Both the position numbers and the translations under genes were made by a program. Below, one piece after another: positions 29,165 to 39,920 of a stretch of DNA of 48,016 bases. The DNA comes from Entamoeba histolytica HM-1:IMSS (lineage: Eukaryota; Evosea; Mastigamoebida; Endamoebidae): NCBI RefSeq assembly GCF_000208925.1, contig NW_001914970.1, positions 1,438 to 49,453 on the forward strand, in the 5' to 3' direction. The stretch's first letter is position 1; every line of letters starts with the position of its first letter. The notes under the pieces were generated by a model that had not been told where the DNA came from, made no database searches, and saw only the letters and a program-made list of their open reading frames with translations.

Positions 29165-31741
29165 TTATTCTTTGATGCACATTTTTAAATCAAGTAACCA
29201 ACCATCAAAATCAACATCAACAGGGAAGAATAAAGTAAGAGTTGGTTCTTTTGGTTGAGAAGAAGTTAATGTAATTGTTCTTAATGATGGATCAGAATTA
29301 TTTGAAGTAATACCTGCCTTAAGAAGACTTATAGTATATTTTGGAATAAATATATGTTTTTTCTTTGTGCAAACATATAACATATCACTCATTAAAATAA
29401 CAGTAGCAACAAGCTTAGATTTTGCTTTAACTGTAATAATACTATCTCTTAAAAATTGTCTATTATTTGGAGCAGAATAATTTTGAATAGTACGAGAATA
29501 ATTTAATAATGCTTGTGCTTTTACCATTTTCTTCTTTTCTTGGTCGATTTCTGTAGTAACTTTCTTTCCTAATAAATAAACTTCTTTTAATGCATGATAT
29601 TCATCTTGAACTATTTCTGGTGTAGATTTAAGTAAAGTTTCAAGAAGTAAAATATAACGAGGTAATCGTTGTACAGGAAGAATTAAAAAGTTAGGTAAAA
29701 CAATACAAGATTGAGTCCATTTTGTAATTTGAGCTTTCATTTGAGAAGAATATCCAGCATAATTATATTTTAAAGACTCTTCTGATTGAGATAAATATTT
29801 AAGATATTCTGGTTGAAGTGCTTTATTATTAAATAATTCTCTAAATATATCTGATACAATAATGAGTGCTTCTCCTTTTTGTGAATTAAATCGTTCTTCT
29901 AATTTCTTTAAAAACTCTTTATGTAATTCATAAATATCTTTATAATTACCAATCATTTCTTCAGCTGGTGGCATTAATTGAATTAAAGTAGGAAGGATAG
30001 TAGTGACGAATTTTTCCATTTGATTAACATAAGTTTTTTCCGTTGTATACATTTCTTGAACAATTAATCTTCTCTTTTCTTTCTTTAAGTTTAATTCAGC
30101 AAGCATTTGAGCATCATTAACAGTAACTTTTGAACTTGAATTTGCGACTTGAGAGAATGTAGGAAGATTTAACATATCTTTAGTAACAGCTTTATTTTTA
30201 TCAATTCTAATTGATTTACGTTCTCCAAGATAAGTATGTGCTCTTGATCCTTCATGTTTTTTACCTGCTTGAAAAGTAGATTTTTTAGGAGTAGAAGAAT
30301 CGTCTTCTTTCTTTTCTTCTCCAATACAAGAAATATTAAGTGATCCTTCACTAACATTCATAGGTTCTTTAGTTGATACTTCATTATTATAAATATTACT
30401 TTCTTGTATTGGTTGTTCTTGTTTAGCTTGCTCTTCTTTAACACAATGCATTGATTCAAGAACTTTTTGCATATTATTTCCTTGAACTTCTTCTGTTTTT
30501 TGTTCTTTCTTTGAAGAAACATTTAAAGTATTTTGGAATGTTTGTAAATGGGCTATAATATTTATTGCAAGAGTTTGTTGTTTTTGAGTTAATTCATTAA
30601 TTTTTTCAGTTAAAACTTTTATGCAATCGAAGAAGAGTAATTGGTTTACCATTTCTTCATCATAAAGAACATTATTCATAGTATTAAGAATAACATCAAT
30701 AGTAAAAGATTGTAATTCTTTATGGTGTTGAATACCTTGAATTAATTTATTAGTAAAACCATATTCTTTTGGTAATGACTTTGTTTCTGGAGAATAAAAT
30801 ACATATTGAATAATATTAAATGCAACAGAAACACATTCACCATCAACACCATCTTTAAATGGAAATTCAATTAAAGACATTAAATATAACATAATACCTT
30901 CTTCACAAAATTTTTGAAGATTTCCTTCATTTCTAATAAGTAAACGAAGTAATTTAAGTACTCTAAGTAATAAATCACCTTTTAATGAGTCAAGATAATT
31001 TCTAAGTTTTTCAAGTAAATTTGTTTGAAGAAGATGTTTATTAAAAATGTTCATTGTTTTTTGGTCTTTTCCACTAAAGATACGAACCAATAAAGTTACT
31101 CCAGTTGTAATATCATTTGGATCTTCTGATTCAATAATATTATAAATTCTTTCAAATCCATTATTTTTAATAAATACTACTTCATTTTGTAATGTTAAAT
31201 TAACAATTCTAAATAATATAAATGCTGCAAGATCTCTATTAGGTGTAGTAGGTGAATATTCTAACATAACAGATGGAATAAATGAAGATACAACACCAGC
31301 AAGTTGAGTATTATTTAACATAGTTTTAATTGTAAAAAGAATATTTCTTTTTTGTTCTTGAGATACTTCTGGATCAATTAAAGCTTCTTGTAAGAATGGA
31401 ACGAAGTATTTATCATATTTAATACAAAAATCAACATATCCTTCAACTTCTCTATCCATTGTTCTAATAAATGCTAATAATCCACCAAGAATTTCATATC
31501 TAGTTTCAAAGTTTTTAATTAATATAAATGAATATAACGTTGGTTTAATTTTTAATATAAATCTTTTAAATCCTATATTTTCACATCCATCTATAAGTGC
31601 ACATACCCCTTTAAATACTTCTTCTTCTTCTTCTGAATGAAGTAATGAATATAAAATTTTTGCAAGTTGTATTTCACTCCCTTCTAATCTTTCAATTATT
31701 AAATCAGAAAGTTTTATTTGAATAGCTTCTTCAACTGTCAT
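29165..31741 (-). CDS. RhoGEF with N-terminal armadillo-like repeats and PH-like tail
   Basis: 858 residues. Residues 1-400 are helical repeats (armadillo/HEAT-like, similar in look to the GBD/FH3 region of formins). Residues 400-550 are a polar linker. The DH domain (about 555-745) begins RRLIVQEMYTTEKTYVNQM (conserved region 1), and LILPVQRLPRYILLLETLLK is the conserved region 3 helix. A PH-like domain follows (about 770-858). The protein would load GTP on Rho-family GTPases that control actin, motility and phagocytosis. ATTTAAATAAA near 31800 could be the TATA-like box. Intact; its 3' end lies 67 bp from ESF1. A RhoGAP gene is 4.6 kb away. Confidence 0.92.
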   Translation of the reverse strand: MTVEEAIQIKLSDLIIERLEGSEIQLAKILYSLLHSEEEEEVFKGVCALIDGCENIGFKRFILKIKPTLYSFILIKNFETRYEILGGLLAFIRTMDREVEGYVDFCIKYDKYFVPFLQEALIDPEVSQEQKRNILFTIKTMLNNTQLAGVVSSFIPSVMLEYSPTTPNRDLAAFILFRIVNLTLQNEVVFIKNNGFERIYNIIESEDPNDITTGVTLLVRIFSGKDQKTMNIFNKHLLQTNLLEKLRNYLDSLKGDLLLRVLKLLRLLIRNEGNLQKFCEEGIMLYLMSLIEFPFKDGVDGECVSVAFNIIQYVFYSPETKSLPKEYGFTNKLIQGIQHHKELQSFTIDVILNTMNNVLYDEEMVNQLLFFDCIKVLTEKINELTQKQQTLAINIIAHLQTFQNTLNVSSKKEQKTEEVQGNNMQKVLESMHCVKEEQAKQEQPIQESNIYNNEVSTKEPMNVSEGSLNISCIGEEKKEDDSSTPKKSTFQAGKKHEGSRAHTYLGERKSIRIDKNKAVTKDMLNLPTFSQVANSSSKVTVNDAQMLAELNLKKEKRRLIVQEMYTTEKTYVNQMEKFVTTILPTLIQLMPPAEEMIGNYKDIYELHKEFLKKLEERFNSQKGEALIIVSDIFRELFNNKALQPEYLKYLSQSEESLKYNYAGYSSQMKAQITKWTQSCIVLPNFLILPVQRLPRYILLLETLLKSTPEIVQDEYHALKEVYLLGKKVTTEIDQEKKKMVKAQALLNYSRTIQNYSAPNNRQFLRDSIITVKAKSKLVATVILMSDMLYVCTKKKHIFIPKYTISLLKAGITSNNSDPSLRTITLTSSQPKEPTLTLFFPVDVDFDGWLLDLKMCIKE

Positions 31742-33045
31742 ATTAAATGTTATTAATTAATTAAAATTCTTAGTTCGTATCAGTTTTTGTATCGAATGGA
31801 TTTAAATAAAAAAATTTCAGTTATATATTTCTATAAATACTTTTTCTTTTACTTCTTTTTGTTTATTTTTATTCCACTCTCTTGAAAAATTATTCGTCAA
31901 TACTCTCTCTCAACAGAATTTCAATTACTTAATTGGCTCTCTTCTTTCAATTTTATGAATTTTCTTAGAAGAAAAATATTAAAAATGACAACAAACCATT
32001 CCTCTTTAATTTATTATAAATTCTTTTATTATTTTTATTTTAAAAATTTATGAATATTTAAAAATATTTTACAAGAATTTTCTTTAATCATTTAATTTAT
32101 TCTTTAACTATTATTAGTACTTTTGTTTTTATTTGAAATAATAAAATTTAATTTTTATTTAGATGAAGTAGAATTATTTTGATTTATTTAAATAGTCTTA
32201 AAATAACATTATTCTTTATTTTTACTTCTTTTATGTTTTTAAGACAAAAGTATTATTTAGTATTGCTTTTTCTTATTTAGTTGTATTTATGAAATTTTGA
32301 AATAATACTACTCCTCAACCTAATTAATAGATCTTATTTCTCACTAAAAAGATTATTAATAAAATAAAATTATTAATCTTATTAAACTAAAATAATTGAG
32401 ATTAACTTTGTTTGTATATTTATATTTCTTGAATTATAAGATTATGTAGATGATTAGCAATAACAAAAAATAATTAAAACATTTCTTTGTTATTTCATTT
32501 CATTTTAATTAGAAAAACAAACATTCATCAAAAAGAATATTATTTCAAATCTACACAAACTTGAAAAAATAAAATAATTTTTCATAAAAAAAAAAATAAA
32601 AAATAAATAGGAAATATAAAAAAAAATTCAACTCAACAAAAGAACAATCAAGAAAGAAGAAATTGTGGTACAAAAGCAACAAGAAAAAAACAAGAATAGA
32701 TTATGTAATATCATACTTATTAATCAAGAAGAAAAATATAAAAAGGAAAAAAAATTAAAAAATAATGAAGTTAAAGATAAAAAAGAAAAAGAAAGATTAT
32801 AAAATAACAACAATTCATTTATTTCAAAATTAAATAATAAAATTGATCAATTCAACAAATTATTTTTCGTGGCAATTTTAATAAGAAAATAATCAAAACA
32901 AAATATATCAAACTATAATAAAATAAAATAAAAATTAAAATAAATAATATTTTATAAATATTTCTTGATGAGTGTTTTAAAAGTAATAATTTTTTATGAT
33001 TCTTTCCTTTATATTTTTTTTATGACAAAGAACTTAAAATTAGAA
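31742..33045. other. AT-rich intergenic stretch
   Basis: No supported gene. 32630-32810 (plus) is purine-rich and reads partly like a Lys/Glu-rich protein relic (INQEEKYKKEKKLKNNEVKD), with stops on both sides and no start. Confidence 0.45.
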
Positions 33046-33927
33046 ATGATTGTGATTTTATTCATTTATGTTTTGTATGTATTTGGTGGTTCTTTAGATA
33101 AAACATGTGCATGTAAATGTGATGGTGATTCTACTACTTCAAATTACCAAATTAATATTATGACAATAGATGCTGAATGTCCTGGTACTGCAACAGGTGA
33201 GATATTAGTATCTCAACTAAATGAAGGGTCATTTGATGCCACAATTTCATATAACTTAAAGACAGTTCCTGGAGGTGCAAATGTAACATCAAGTTCTAGT
33301 GCGTTTCAAGTGAAAGAAGGAACATATTCATTAACTATTACTTACACATTTGAGACGAGAGATTTTGAGACAGGTACAGCAAGTTATAAATCATGCTCAT
33401 GTTCATTTGATGGTTTAACAATTACAGCTAAGTATGAAACTATTAGTGACATTACTCATGAAGTTACACCAAACCAACATTGTGCAGGAAGTTATGGCAC
33501 GATTCAATGTGGTGCTAAGGTTAGTAGTGGAAATGTTAGTTATAGACTATCAGGTACAGAATCAAGAGATTTCAATCAAGATGGTTTATTTTCTAATCTT
33601 CCAGTTGGAAGATATAGATGTCTTGTTAGTTCAACACATTGTGTTTCTCAAAGTGAAGAATTTTCTCTTGAATACTCTAAAAAATGTTCTTCAGAAAATA
33701 TTTGGTTAGATAGACAAATTTATGGAGAAGGTCAAGGTTTGTTTATAGCGGGATTAGTGTTAATAGTTCTTGGTATTGTTCTTAACTTTTGTATTTGTGT
33801 TTGTTGCTGTAAATTGATAGTTCATGATAGAAAATCAGAGAAGTTTACCAAAAAACAATTTGAAAATAAAACAAAGAAAAGTAAAAAACAAAAAAAAGAG
33901 GAAGATGAATTAAAAGAATTAAAATAA
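33046..33927 (+). CDS. Type I surface protein with two SprB-like repeats
   Basis: 293 residues from the ATG at 33046, chosen because it puts a good signal peptide (MIVILFIYVLYVFGGS) first; in-frame ATGs at 32968 and 33022 would add 26 or 8 residues. The ectodomain has two units of about 80-90 residues, each beginning with a Cys followed by G-T/E-I (CPGTATGEILVSQ and CAGSYGTIQCGAKV) and ending with a conserved Gly-Tyr/Arg strand (GTYSLTITY, VGRYRCLVSS), the pattern of SprB-like beta-sandwich repeats. A membrane helix (LFIAGLVLIVLGIVLNFCIC) and a basic cytoplasmic Lys-rich tail follow. Likely a plasma membrane protein; ligand unknown. Confidence 0.75.
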   Translation: MIVILFIYVLYVFGGSLDKTCACKCDGDSTTSNYQINIMTIDAECPGTATGEILVSQLNEGSFDATISYNLKTVPGGANVTSSSSAFQVKEGTYSLTITYTFETRDFETGTASYKSCSCSFDGLTITAKYETISDITHEVTPNQHCAGSYGTIQCGAKVSSGNVSYRLSGTESRDFNQDGLFSNLPVGRYRCLVSSTHCVSQSEEFSLEYSKKCSSENIWLDRQIYGEGQGLFIAGLVLIVLGIVLNFCICVCCCKLIVHDRKSEKFTKKQFENKTKKSKKQKKEEDELKELK

Positions 33928-34096
33928 ATTTATTCAATGAATAATTTATATGATTTTTGTTTAATAATTATTTTTTTGTTAAATAAATCAAAAATACTTA
34001 ATAATTAATTAATAGTATTATTAATAAAAAATTTATAACAACTTTAAACTTTAAATTTCTTTAAAAAAAAAAATAATTTAAGAAGGATTTTATTTT

Positions 34097-36247
34097 ATGG
34101 CAGAAAAAGAACCTGAAGAATCAGATTATTTATCAAGTGAAACAGATGAAAGTGAAGAGAGTTCAACGGATAGTTATTCAAATGAAGAATTTGAAGAAGG
34201 AAAAGAAAATGCCGAAATAATTGAATCTGAAGATTTTAGAGAAGAAGAATATTCAATGGATGAGTTAGTTTATATGTATAGAAGTGCTTATCATTATTCG
34301 TTAGATAATTTTTATAATACTCTTCAAGAAATTAAAGAAAGTTATAATGCCATTATAAAAGAAAATAATACTTTAAAGGAAGACAAACAAAAACTTATAC
34401 AGATTTATTCTTCTTCTAAAGAACTTATTGAAGAATTAAAGAAAAGAGATGATTGTCTTACAAAACAATATGATGAAATACTTGACAAATATGAAGAAGA
34501 ACAACGTAGTCATACAAAAACTATTGAAGAATTACAAGAATTAAAGAAAAGTGAATTATTTGGAAGTACTAGTGCTAATGTTATTGCATCATTAAATATT
34601 AAAATTGAACATGGAAAAGTAGAAAATATTGAAGTTGTTCAATCAATGAATTCTATGGAAAATGACTCGTTAATGAAAATTTCATTATTAGAGAAAACAA
34701 TTGAAGAGAAAATGAGAAAAGAAAAAATACTTTTAGAAGAGAAAGAACGAATTACCAAAGAAAGAGAATTAGAAGTCCAACGAATTAATAATGAAAAGAA
34801 TCAAATGATTCATGAGAAAGAAGAGTTAATTGAAAAACAAAGAATAAAAGAAAAAGAAATGCAAGACCAAATTCAATTGATGGAAACACAATTAAAAGCT
34901 AAAGATGAATTAATAATGAAAAAAGAAAAACTTATTGAAGAAAGTTTATTAGTTCAAGAAAATAAAACAAGACATTCTACTGCACAATCAGAAGTAATTA
35001 ATGAATCAACAACACCAAAAGATGAATATAATAAAACTTCAAGAAGTGTTGGTGTTACTCCATCTTTTAAGTTAGAAAGTAAAAAACGTTTAATGGAAAT
35101 ATCTAAACAACGTACTAAAAAATCATTAAGTGAAATTGTTAAAGCTGTTAAAGACTTTAAAAATAAAGGAATTGGTTTATCCTTTAATGAACCTACAGAA
35201 ATGGAAAAATATTCTATTAGTGAATTTAAACTCTCAAAAACTCCAACACCTAAGAAATATTTATATGCAAATAAAACACCATTTTATATGTCTTTTACAC
35301 CAATTGAAGGTATTGAGGCATCTCCAAAAGAATTGTTTCTTATAAAATCAAAAAGAAATAAATCAACAGAATTAGTTAGTTTTAATAAGAAAACAAGAAC
35401 AGAAAGAGTTATTGCTGATAATGTATTACCTAATGAAAGTATTAATAATGATAACTTTTTGATTTATCATTCTAATGGAAGAATAATATGGTATTCTTAT
35501 CGTAAAAGAACATCAACACGTATTAAGTTTGAACAATTTAAATGTTTCATTCCAAGTATTCATGATATTTATATATTGAATAAAATCAATGAATTATATA
35601 TATTTGCTGATGAAAAGATTACTTTTGTGAAAAAAATAAATCATGAATTTGGAATTAATCCATATATTGTAGGAACATTATTGTTTTCACTTAAAAATAA
35701 AAAGATAAATAGTTATGAAATTATGACAGAGAAAGAAAATAATGATTCAGCACTAAATGATATTTCAGCATTTACTATTTGTAATAATAATATTTGGCTT
35801 GCTATGCCTATGTTTAATCAAATTGGAATTGTTTCTTTTAATTATCAAAGAATAAAAACTATTCCAATGAATTTTACACCATCAATAATGAAAGTTTATG
35901 GAAATTATGTTTTTATAGCAGGAAGAACACATTATAGTATTATTTCATCAATAGGAAATATTGTGTATAATGCAGAAATAAAAGTATCTATGATAGATTC
36001 TATTTGTTTAGCAGAATCTCAACATAAAAGAGATTGTAGAATGATAATATTAAGTAATAAAGAATTATACGACTTTGGTACAAAGTTACAACGTCATAAT
36101 ATTATTAAATCAGAAGTAGTTGGAACGTGTTGTATTTGTGGACAAAATTGTATGGATTTAGAATGTAGTGTTTGTCATAAAAAATACCATGACAAATGTT
36201 TTACAAAAACAATGCATGAAATTGAACCTTGTTGTGAGATGAAGTAA
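34097..36247 (+). CDS. Large coiled-coil protein with C-terminal zinc finger
   Basis: 716 residues. The N-terminus (1-55) is acidic and Ser-rich. Residues about 70-295 form a long Glu/Lys-rich coiled coil. A basic, Thr/Pro-rich linker (about 300-420, including KTPTPKKYLY) may hold phosphosites. Residues 440-670 are a beta-rich region with repeated hydrophobic strands that looks like a propeller half or CNH-like domain. The C-terminus has a Cys/His cluster CCICGQNCMDLECSVCHKKY with C and H spaced as in a C1/PHD/RING-type zinc finger. Such proteins in amoebae are often Rho- or vesicle-linked, but I cannot name it. Starts just after A-rich leader sequence. Confidence 0.78.
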   Translation: MAEKEPEESDYLSSETDESEESSTDSYSNEEFEEGKENAEIIESEDFREEEYSMDELVYMYRSAYHYSLDNFYNTLQEIKESYNAIIKENNTLKEDKQKLIQIYSSSKELIEELKKRDDCLTKQYDEILDKYEEEQRSHTKTIEELQELKKSELFGSTSANVIASLNIKIEHGKVENIEVVQSMNSMENDSLMKISLLEKTIEEKMRKEKILLEEKERITKERELEVQRINNEKNQMIHEKEELIEKQRIKEKEMQDQIQLMETQLKAKDELIMKKEKLIEESLLVQENKTRHSTAQSEVINESTTPKDEYNKTSRSVGVTPSFKLESKKRLMEISKQRTKKSLSEIVKAVKDFKNKGIGLSFNEPTEMEKYSISEFKLSKTPTPKKYLYANKTPFYMSFTPIEGIEASPKELFLIKSKRNKSTELVSFNKKTRTERVIADNVLPNESINNDNFLIYHSNGRIIWYSYRKRTSTRIKFEQFKCFIPSIHDIYILNKINELYIFADEKITFVKKINHEFGINPYIVGTLLFSLKNKKINSYEIMTEKENNDSALNDISAFTICNNNIWLAMPMFNQIGIVSFNYQRIKTIPMNFTPSIMKVYGNYVFIAGRTHYSIISSIGNIVYNAEIKVSMIDSICLAESQHKRDCRMIILSNKELYDFGTKLQRHNIIKSEVVGTCCICGQNCMDLECSVCHKKYHDKCFTKTMHEIEPCCEMK

Positions 36248-36315
36248 AACAATAAATGAATTAATTGAATCATACTAATTCTTGAAATAACAGAAAATTA
36301 TTATCTAAAACTTAG

Positions 36316-37607
36316 TTAATTTTCTTCTTTTTTTATTATTCCAGAAAATAATTCTATTGAGTGTCTTTTAATTCTACGTCTAAATGTTTCTTTCTTTTTT
36401 GATTCATTTTCTTGTAACAATTCTGGCGTTGGTTTTGGTGGTTGTTCAGATGGACTAATATTAATTTTAGGTAATGGTGATTTTGATCGATGAACAAGTA
36501 TGAATTGATTATCATTATTTCCAATAGATTCAGTTTTTCCTTCACTTAGTCTTTTCTCTAATAATGCAGGACTTATAGATCTCATTCCATAAGCTATTTG
36601 AATATAATGACCAGATAATCTTTTAGAATTTCTTTTAGTTTTTGAAATCAATTTATTTTTAGAATAGAATGTGCCATAATCTATATGTGGTTCATAACTA
36701 AAAGCAGGTTCTTTTGGAAATTCCATTCCAAGAGCTTCATTTCTTTCTTTAATGTCTTCAAATAAAGAATCAAAATTTGTCAATACAAATTCAAAAGAAG
36801 AAATACAATCTATAGTAAAACTAATCTCATCTTTGGAATTAATTTCAGGTAATCTACAAACACAAAGAGCAAAACAAATTGACATATTTTGAAAAGTCAT
36901 CATATTTTCTTGTTGATTAGAGCAAATTTCTTGTAAAAATTGAAGAAGAATAAAGAGTGTCTTGATTTGGAATAGGTAATGAATTAATAAATTGTTTAGG
37001 ATTTGAATTTTGTTTCAATTGACTAAATTCTATTGCTTTATTAAAAGGAATAACTGGTTCTATCATTAATTTTAAACAACTTTTTAGTAATGTTCCAATA
37101 ACAATACAATCATCACTGAAATTACTTCCAATATCTTTATCTAAATCTATTATTTCTTTTAATGGTTTAAGTTCACCAATACTACATGTTAATCTAAATA
37201 ATCCTTGAGTATGAATTGCATCATGTTTACGAAGACATTGAATAGAACGATAAACAAAATTTGGAACTCTCCAACCACTTTTTTTAACACTAAGAACTAA
37301 TGGTAAACCTATAATACCATATATTCCTGGTATATGGTTCTATTTTTTCTATCCAATTTTTTGTTTCTTGTGGATTATGACAAACAAATATATAAAGTTT
37401 ATCAAAATGTATTTTAAATGAATTTTCTCTTTGTTCTACACTTAAACAATTATGTTCTATTCCCATTTCAAGAATAGAATTTGAAAGAATAATTCTAATA
37501 CAACTCCCAATATATAATACCATTCCATCTGTTTCTTCTTCTTTCATTTTAATACTTTTTTCTTTAATTTCTTTTCCACACCAAATACCAATAACACTTT
37601 CTTCCAT
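36316..37607 (-). CDS. PH-RhoGAP protein, frame broken at two sites
   Basis: Three segments in different frames form one protein. Segment 1 (37607 to about 37335) has a PH-like end (LYIFVCHNPQETKNWIEKIE). Segment 2 (about 37330-36960) is a RhoGAP core: IIGLPLVLSVKKSGWRVPNF, then HTQGLFRL with the region around the arginine finger, then GTLLKSCLKLMIEPVIPF. Segment 3 (about 36955-36316) continues with FLQEICSNQQENMMTFQNM, the second GAP helix, and a polar basic tail. Each join would be fixed by removing one base (near 37331-37334 and near 36951-36962); the total length is two bases over a multiple of three, giving about 429 residues. The true start may be upstream (ATGAGTGGTT at 37683), but that frame is not open. 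GAPs switch off Rho GTPases. Probably a pseudogene, or sequence errors. Confidence 0.75.
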
Positions 37608-38224
37608 GAATCATCTTCATCATTTTAAGTTCTATATTTTATTGCTGATAAGAAACTTTGTATTTACTATTAGAACCACTCATCTTCTTTCAATTTTTGT
37701 TTTCTTTTCCTTTCCACAAAAACAACAAAATGTTAACAATGTTTCTTTAAAAAGAATAGACTGAAACAATAACCAAAAATATTATCTATTGAACATTTGT
37801 TTTATTTAAATAAATAATAGAGTATTACCACAACCGCCTTTTTTTCATGATGTTTTAATCCATTCAATTAACAACAACTAACTACTTCTGTTTGAATAAC
37901 CACTGAAATTTATTTAACTCATTGCTAATAATAAACAAAATTATTAATACTCATAAAATCAAATTAACCTTTTTTATTTATCCTCATTCTCTTACTTCTT
38001 TTTTATTGAGTTTGTTTCCTTAAAGTCTAAATATTCTGTTGTTATTCTATTAACTTGATAGAAGAATGAAGTAGTTTATTAGAAATAAGGAAGAATTAGT
38101 TAGTATTTGCTAAATTATTGTTTTTTCTTTTTAATTAATTCTCTTTTCATTACTTTTCAATTATTTTTCTTTAGAATGAAAACAAATTTAAGAAGAAAGA
38201 AAAGTTAATTTATCAGTTTGTTTA
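37608..38224. other. Intergenic stretch
   Basis: Lies between the RhoGAP start and the RING-CH gene's 3' end. AT-rich. A possible N-terminal piece of the RhoGAP gene extends to 37683. Nothing else seen. Confidence 0.45.
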
Positions 38225-39562
38225 TTAATAATACTGATTCGATGGAGGTGGGACACTAGCCGATGTAGGATTAATATCAACTCCTAATAATGGAGCTTGC
38301 TCAGCTGGTTGTTGATTAAATACTGACATATTAATTGTTTGTGGATTTATTATTGGAGCTTCATATGTTGGTTGTTGGTTATAATAAACAGGAGCTGGTG
38401 GATCACGAGTTGGCATTGGGTGAATTGATTCATCCCAATTATCAATGATATAAACTTCAGATTCTGCTTGCCTCTTTATATAACTGTAATTTAATCGAAT
38501 AAGATAACAAAGAAGTACAACTAAGGCAATAACTCCTACTATAGCACCTATACAAACAATAATACCAATGATTACTAATATAATAATTCCTATTGCTCCT
38601 AAACCTGATCCATTACTTCCTCCTTTACAATCTCCATCACATCCAGAACAATCACAATTATTACAATTACCACAATTACCACAGCTATTACAACCTTCAC
38701 ACTTTAAACATGCATCACATGCATCACATGTTTCTGCACAACCTCTACATCCTTCAGCACAAAGATAAATACTTAATGCACAACAATTATTATTATATAC
38801 TGAATGATGATAAGGAGAAACATAACAACAATCAGTACACCAGTCACAACACATACAAGCTGCTAATCCACATCCCAAACAATCATGACAATTAGGACAG
38901 GTATTTGGAAACATAAAACATCCATAACAACATCCATACCTTGATAATATAGATCTCTTATAAATAAATGGCATACAACATAATGAAAGACTACAACAAG
39001 CTCCTAAACGTTGAGCATCAGTATGAGACAATTCTTCATCAACAGTATCTTTATGTTCTCCACATAGACATCTTGAAACCATTCCACAAATACTCCAGAG
39101 ACCTAAAACAAAACAGTCTAACCCGAGTCCCAAAACCATATCTCTAACAAAGAAATAAGGGTCAGAGAAAAAATGGCAAGTACTATCATTTTCTGATAAG
39201 AAGTAATGAGTAGAATAATTATCAATTGTATAAGGAATTAATCCAGAAACAAATACAAATAAGCAAATTGCACTGAATAAGAATAATATTTGAAAAACTA
39301 ATTTAAAAATAAACTTTGTAATCAAACAAGCAACAGAATGTTCAACAACATGCTTAAATGTATAATCTACTCCACATTGTAAACATTTGCCAAAAGCAAC
39401 AGGATCATTACAAAAAATTCTATAAGCATTAATACATGATCTATGTACCCACTTGTTTGGTCCATCACATCCACATGGAGAAATAAGTTCTTCATCACTA
39501 TTAGGATCTAAACAAATACGACATATTTTAGGATATTCTTGGTTATCTACTTCGTTATTCAT
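38225..39562 (-). CDS. RING-CH (MARCH-like) membrane E3 ligase, Cys-rich
   Basis: 445 residues. The RING-CH zinc finger is complete at the N-terminus: Cys14, Cys17, Cys30, Cys32, His40, Cys43, Cys60, Cys63 (C4HC3). MARCH-type ligases attach ubiquitin to membrane proteins and steer them to lysosomes or degradation. Two hydrophobic segments follow (about 82-106 and 140-166). Next is an unusual stretch (about 190-320) with nearly fifty cysteines, in CxxC-like runs such as CEGCNSCGNCGNCNNCDCSG. Then a further double membrane segment (about 325-362) and a Pro/Gln-rich cytoplasmic tail. The Cys-rich part is odd for a MARCH protein and may be lipid-modified or bind metal. The plus-strand frames inside are shadows. 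Confidence 0.85.
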   Translation of the reverse strand: MNNEVDNQEYPKICRICLDPNSDEELISPCGCDGPNKWVHRSCINAYRIFCNDPVAFGKCLQCGVDYTFKHVVEHSVACLITKFIFKLVFQILFLFSAICLFVFVSGLIPYTIDNYSTHYFLSENDSTCHFFSDPYFFVRDMVLGLGLDCFVLGLWSICGMVSRCLCGEHKDTVDEELSHTDAQRLGACCSLSLCCMPFIYKRSILSRYGCCYGCFMFPNTCPNCHDCLGCGLAACMCCDWCTDCCYVSPYHHSVYNNNCCALSIYLCAEGCRGCAETCDACDACLKCEGCNSCGNCGNCNNCDCSGCDGDCKGGSNGSGLGAIGIIILVIIGIIVCIGAIVGVIALVVLLCYLIRLNYSYIKRQAESEVYIIDNWDESIHPMPTRDPPAPVYYNQQPTYEAPIINPQTINMSVFNQQPAEQAPLLGVDINPTSASVPPPSNQYY

Positions 39563-39907
39563 TATTTGATAATCTTATAATTTTTTTCATCTTTAATTTT
39601 CAATTTTATCTTTTTTGTCTTTGAATGAAGAATAGGCAAAACAAGAAATTTGGTAATTGAATAAATAATATTTTATTTATTCTTTCTTTATTTATTATTC
39701 TTTTTTAATAATTATAAAAATAGAAATAAAGCTATATTTATCAATGAAAAATACTTATGTCGCTTTCAAAAAATTAATTAAACTTTCTTTAAAAATATCA
39801 TTTTCTTTTAAATATGTATTTATAAAAATATACCCAATTCCTTTTTTATTCATTTTTCTTTTCATTTTTATGATTTTTCGTTTTTTTTTTTTTCTTAACA
39901 TTTCATA

Positions 39908-39920
39908 TTATTCACTTATC
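39908..39920. repeat. Target-site duplication, left copy
   Basis: TTATTCACTTATC, 13 bp, is repeated exactly at 40605-40617 and marks the ends of the SINE between them. Confidence 0.8.

Noticed and set aside
38568..38895. Plus-strand His/Asn- and Pro/Leu-rich frames
   Set aside because: Antisense shadows of the Cys-rich part of the RING-CH gene.
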